A DNA stretch of 64,000 nucleotides from the NCBI RefSeq assembly GCF_030814215.1, contig NZ_JAUSUT010000001.1:1674001-1738000 (forward strand). The letters run 5' to 3'. Position numbers and translations under genes: made by a program. Positions 62,327 to 64,000 of the stretch are shown piece by piece. The notes beneath the pieces were generated by a model, which saw nothing but the letters and a program-made list of their open reading frames with translations, was not told the origin of the DNA and ran no database searches. Position 1 is the first letter of the stretch. Each line of letters starts with the position of its first letter. Source of the DNA: Amycolatopsis thermophila (lineage in GTDB: Bacteria; Actinomycetota; Actinomycetes; Mycobacteriales; Pseudonocardiaceae).

Positions 62327-64000
62327 CGCGCTCCCTCGATGTCCACGACCGCCCCGTGACCGGCGCCGAGCGTCCGGCGCAGCCGCGAGCCGTCGGAGTT
62401 GCCGGGCAGCCACACCACGTCGTCGGGCAGGTCGGCGATCTCCACCGGCAGCGTGACCGCACCCCGGTCGGTCGACACCGTCACCTCGTCACCGAGCCCG
62501 GCCGCCGTCTTCGCCGACATCCGCGCGACCACTCTGCGCGCCGTCCCCGCCAGGTGCGGCTCGTCCGCCTGCAACGAACCCTCGTCGAGCAGCTGCCGCC
62601 AGCTCGCCAGCCGCGCCTGGCCCGGCCCCACGTCGCGGACCGGCCGCGCGACGCCCGGCTCCCGGAACGTCGGACGCGCACCGGCCGACGTGCCCAGCCG
62701 CGCGAAGTCGCCGTAGGCGGCCACCGGGGTCTGGGTGAACAGGTCCGCGTCCATCTCGACGGCGAGCGTGTCCAGCACCCGGCAGTCCGGGAGGGCGCCG
62801 GTGCCCTCGAGCGTCGCGTCGAACGGGCGGCGGCGCCCCTCCCAGTTGACGAAGCTGCCGGACTTCTCGACCACCGGCGCGATCGGCAGGACCACGTCGG
62901 CGTGCTCGGTGACGGTGCTCGCCCGCATCTCCAGGCTCACCACGAACTCCGCCCGCGACAGTGCCTGCCGCGCCATTGCCGGGTCCGGCAGGTCGTCCAG
63001 GTCGACACCGCCGACGACCACGCCGGACAGGTACCCGCCGGCCAGCGCGCCGATGATGTCGCCGGCGTCGCGGCCCGGCTCGGCCGGCACCGGCACACCC
63101 CAGACGGCCTCGACCTCGGCGCGTGCCGCCTCGTCGGTGACCAGCCGGCCGCCGGGCAGCAGCGTCGGCGCCGCACCGGCCTCCAGGGCCCCGCGCTCGC
63201 CCGCCCGCCGCGGGATCCACGCGACCCGTGCACCGGTGCGCTCGGCCAGCCGCCGCACGGCGGCGAACAGGCCCGGCACCTCGGCCGCCCGCTCGCCGAC
63301 CAGCACGACCGCGCCGTGCGCACCGAGGGCGGACTCGACGTCCGGCGCGTGCTCCGGGATCCCGTCGAGCGCCGCGGCCTCCGAGCCCGGCACGCACGCC
63401 AGCAGCTCGCCGGAGGTCTTGCGCACCGACGACGTCGTCCACTGTCCCAAGTGGACGACCCGGGTGCCCTTCTTGCGCGCCGCCTTGCGCAGCCGGAGGA
63501 AGACGATCGGCGCCTCCTCCTCCGGTTCGAACGCCACGCACAGCACGGCCGGGGCGTTCTCGATCGCGCCGAACGTCACCCCGTTCTCCGGCGTTGTGCC
63601 GACCACGTGGGCGGCGAGGAAGTCCAGCTCCTCCGGCGAGTGCGCGCGCGCCCGGAAGTCGACGTCGTTGGTGCGCAACGCGACGCGGGCGAACTTCGCG
63701 TAGGCGTAGGCGTCCTCCAGCGTCAGCCGCCCGCCCGCGAGCACCGCCGCGCCGCGACTGTCACGGGCCTTGGCCAGCCCCTCCGCGGCGATCCGCAGCG
63801 CCTCCGTCCACGGCGCCTCCCGCAGCTCGCCGGAGGCGTCGCGGACCAGCGGCCGCCGGATCCGGTCCGCCGCCGTGGCGTACCGGAACGCGAAGCGGCC
63901 CTTGTCGCAGATCCACTCCTCGTTGACGTCCGGGTCGTTCGCGGCCAGCTTGCGCATCACCTTGCCGCGCCGGTAGTCGGTGCGCTCGGCGCAGCCGGAC
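62323..64000 (-). CDS. nuoG: NADH-quinone oxidoreductase subunit G, C-terminal part (runs off window)
   Basis: About 559 codons of the molybdopterin-oxidoreductase-type part are in the window; the N-terminal iron-sulfur domain is outside. The sequence continues past 64000 as [41 protein letters not shown], with the conserved [11 protein letters not shown] motif, so an internal ATG at 63960 is not the start. The middle ([24 protein letters not shown]) and the end (a C-terminal molydop_binding-like domain, [25 protein letters not shown]) match actinobacterial NuoG. It holds clusters N1b, N4 and N5 in the full protein. Confidence 0.95.
   Translation of the reverse strand, partial: SGCAERTDYRRGKVMRKLAANDPDVNEEWICDKGRFAFRYATAADRIRRPLVRDASGELREAPWTEALRIAAEGLAKARDSRGAAVLAGGRLTLEDAYAYAKFARVALRTNDVDFRARAHSPEELDFLAAHVVGTTPENGVTFGAIENAPAVLCVAFEPEEEAPIVFLRLRKAARKKGTRVVHLGQWTTSSVRKTSGELLACVPGSEAAALDGIPEHAPDVESALGAHGAVVLVGERAAEVPGLFAAVRRLAERTGARVAWIPRRAGERGALEAGAAPTLLPGGRLVTDEAARAEVEAVWGVPVPAEPGRDAGDIIGALAGGYLSGVVVGGVDLDDLPDPAMARQALSRAEFVVSLEMRASTVTEHADVVLPIAPVVEKSGSFVNWEGRRRPFDATLEGTGALPDCRVLDTLAVEMDADLFTQTPVAAYGDFARLGTSAGARPTFREPGVARPVRDVGPGQARLASWRQLLDEGSLQADEPHLAGTARRVVARMSAKTAAGLGDEVTVSTDRGAVTLPVEIADLPDDVVWLPGNSDGSRLRRTLGAGHGAVVDIEGAR

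Noticed and set aside
63960-64000. Start of nuoG at the ATG near 63960
   Set aside because: The frame continues upstream with conserved NuoG sequence ([13 protein letters not shown]), and the N-terminal iron-sulfur domain must lie outside the window.

Overview
The window is high-GC DNA with G/C third positions, frequent GTG and some TTG starts, Lrp- and TetR-type regulators, an F420-type LLM oxidoreductase, KorAB and a complete-style nuo operon. This points to an actinomycete, most likely of the Pseudonocardiaceae (Amycolatopsis-like). The organism name is an inference; no rRNA or tRNA gene was seen.

Left edge (1-3.4 kb, minus strand): the end of a class I lanthipeptide locus. It holds a 42-residue precursor with an FDLDLRI leader box, a 12-bp intercistronic hairpin, a full-length LanB dehydratase and the first 91 codons of a LanC-like cyclase that runs off the window. 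3.5-12.3 kb is mixed: a secreted Asp-box (sialidase-like) protein; a hydrolase-TetR-FrnE operon with a palindromic operator; rmlA; an array of six ~18-nt dyad repeats; htpX; a Tat-type secreted YVTN propeller interrupted by a low-complexity, 39-bp-repeat segment; and an LLM oxidoreductase.

12.4-44.9 kb is one large surface-polysaccharide locus in two convergent arms. The plus arm (12436-34794) codes for a GDP-mannose 6-dehydrogenase, two GT4 glycosyltransferases, two Wzz-like proteins, an AsnB amidotransferase, an MDR+Gfo/Idh/MocA fusion dehydrogenase, a heparinase II/III-like protein, a beta-helix lipoprotein and a Wzy-like polymerase/ligase. It also codes for what looks like a GDP-heptose pathway (GmhB-GmhA fusion, HddA-like kinase, HddC-like nucleotidyltransferase, plus an epimerase) and two PAP2 phosphatases around an NTP_transf_5 protein. 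The minus arm (44905 down to 34766) codes for a C-methyltransferase, RfbF, a PIG-L deacetylase, an epimerase, a DUF4910 aminopeptidase-like protein, a Wzx-like flippase, GT2, a pyruvyltransferase, RfbC and a class III aminotransferase. Many junctions overlap by 1-4 nt, so each arm looks like an operon. No priming phosphoglycosyltransferase, 4,6-dehydratase or BY-kinase is visible, so those functions must come from elsewhere.

45-54 kb is mostly core metabolism: a dimethylargininase-like enzyme divergent from an Lrp regulator, an enoyl-CoA hydratase, korAB with a strong terminator, an SLF-repeat membrane protein with a sunset-like C-terminus, a polyprenyl diphosphate synthase, decayed MFS transporter debris and a small Cys/His protein. 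54.1-64 kb is nuoG(partial)-H-I-orf-J-K-L-M-N on the minus strand, with an unusual 70-codon ORF built on 18-bp repeats between nuoI and nuoJ.
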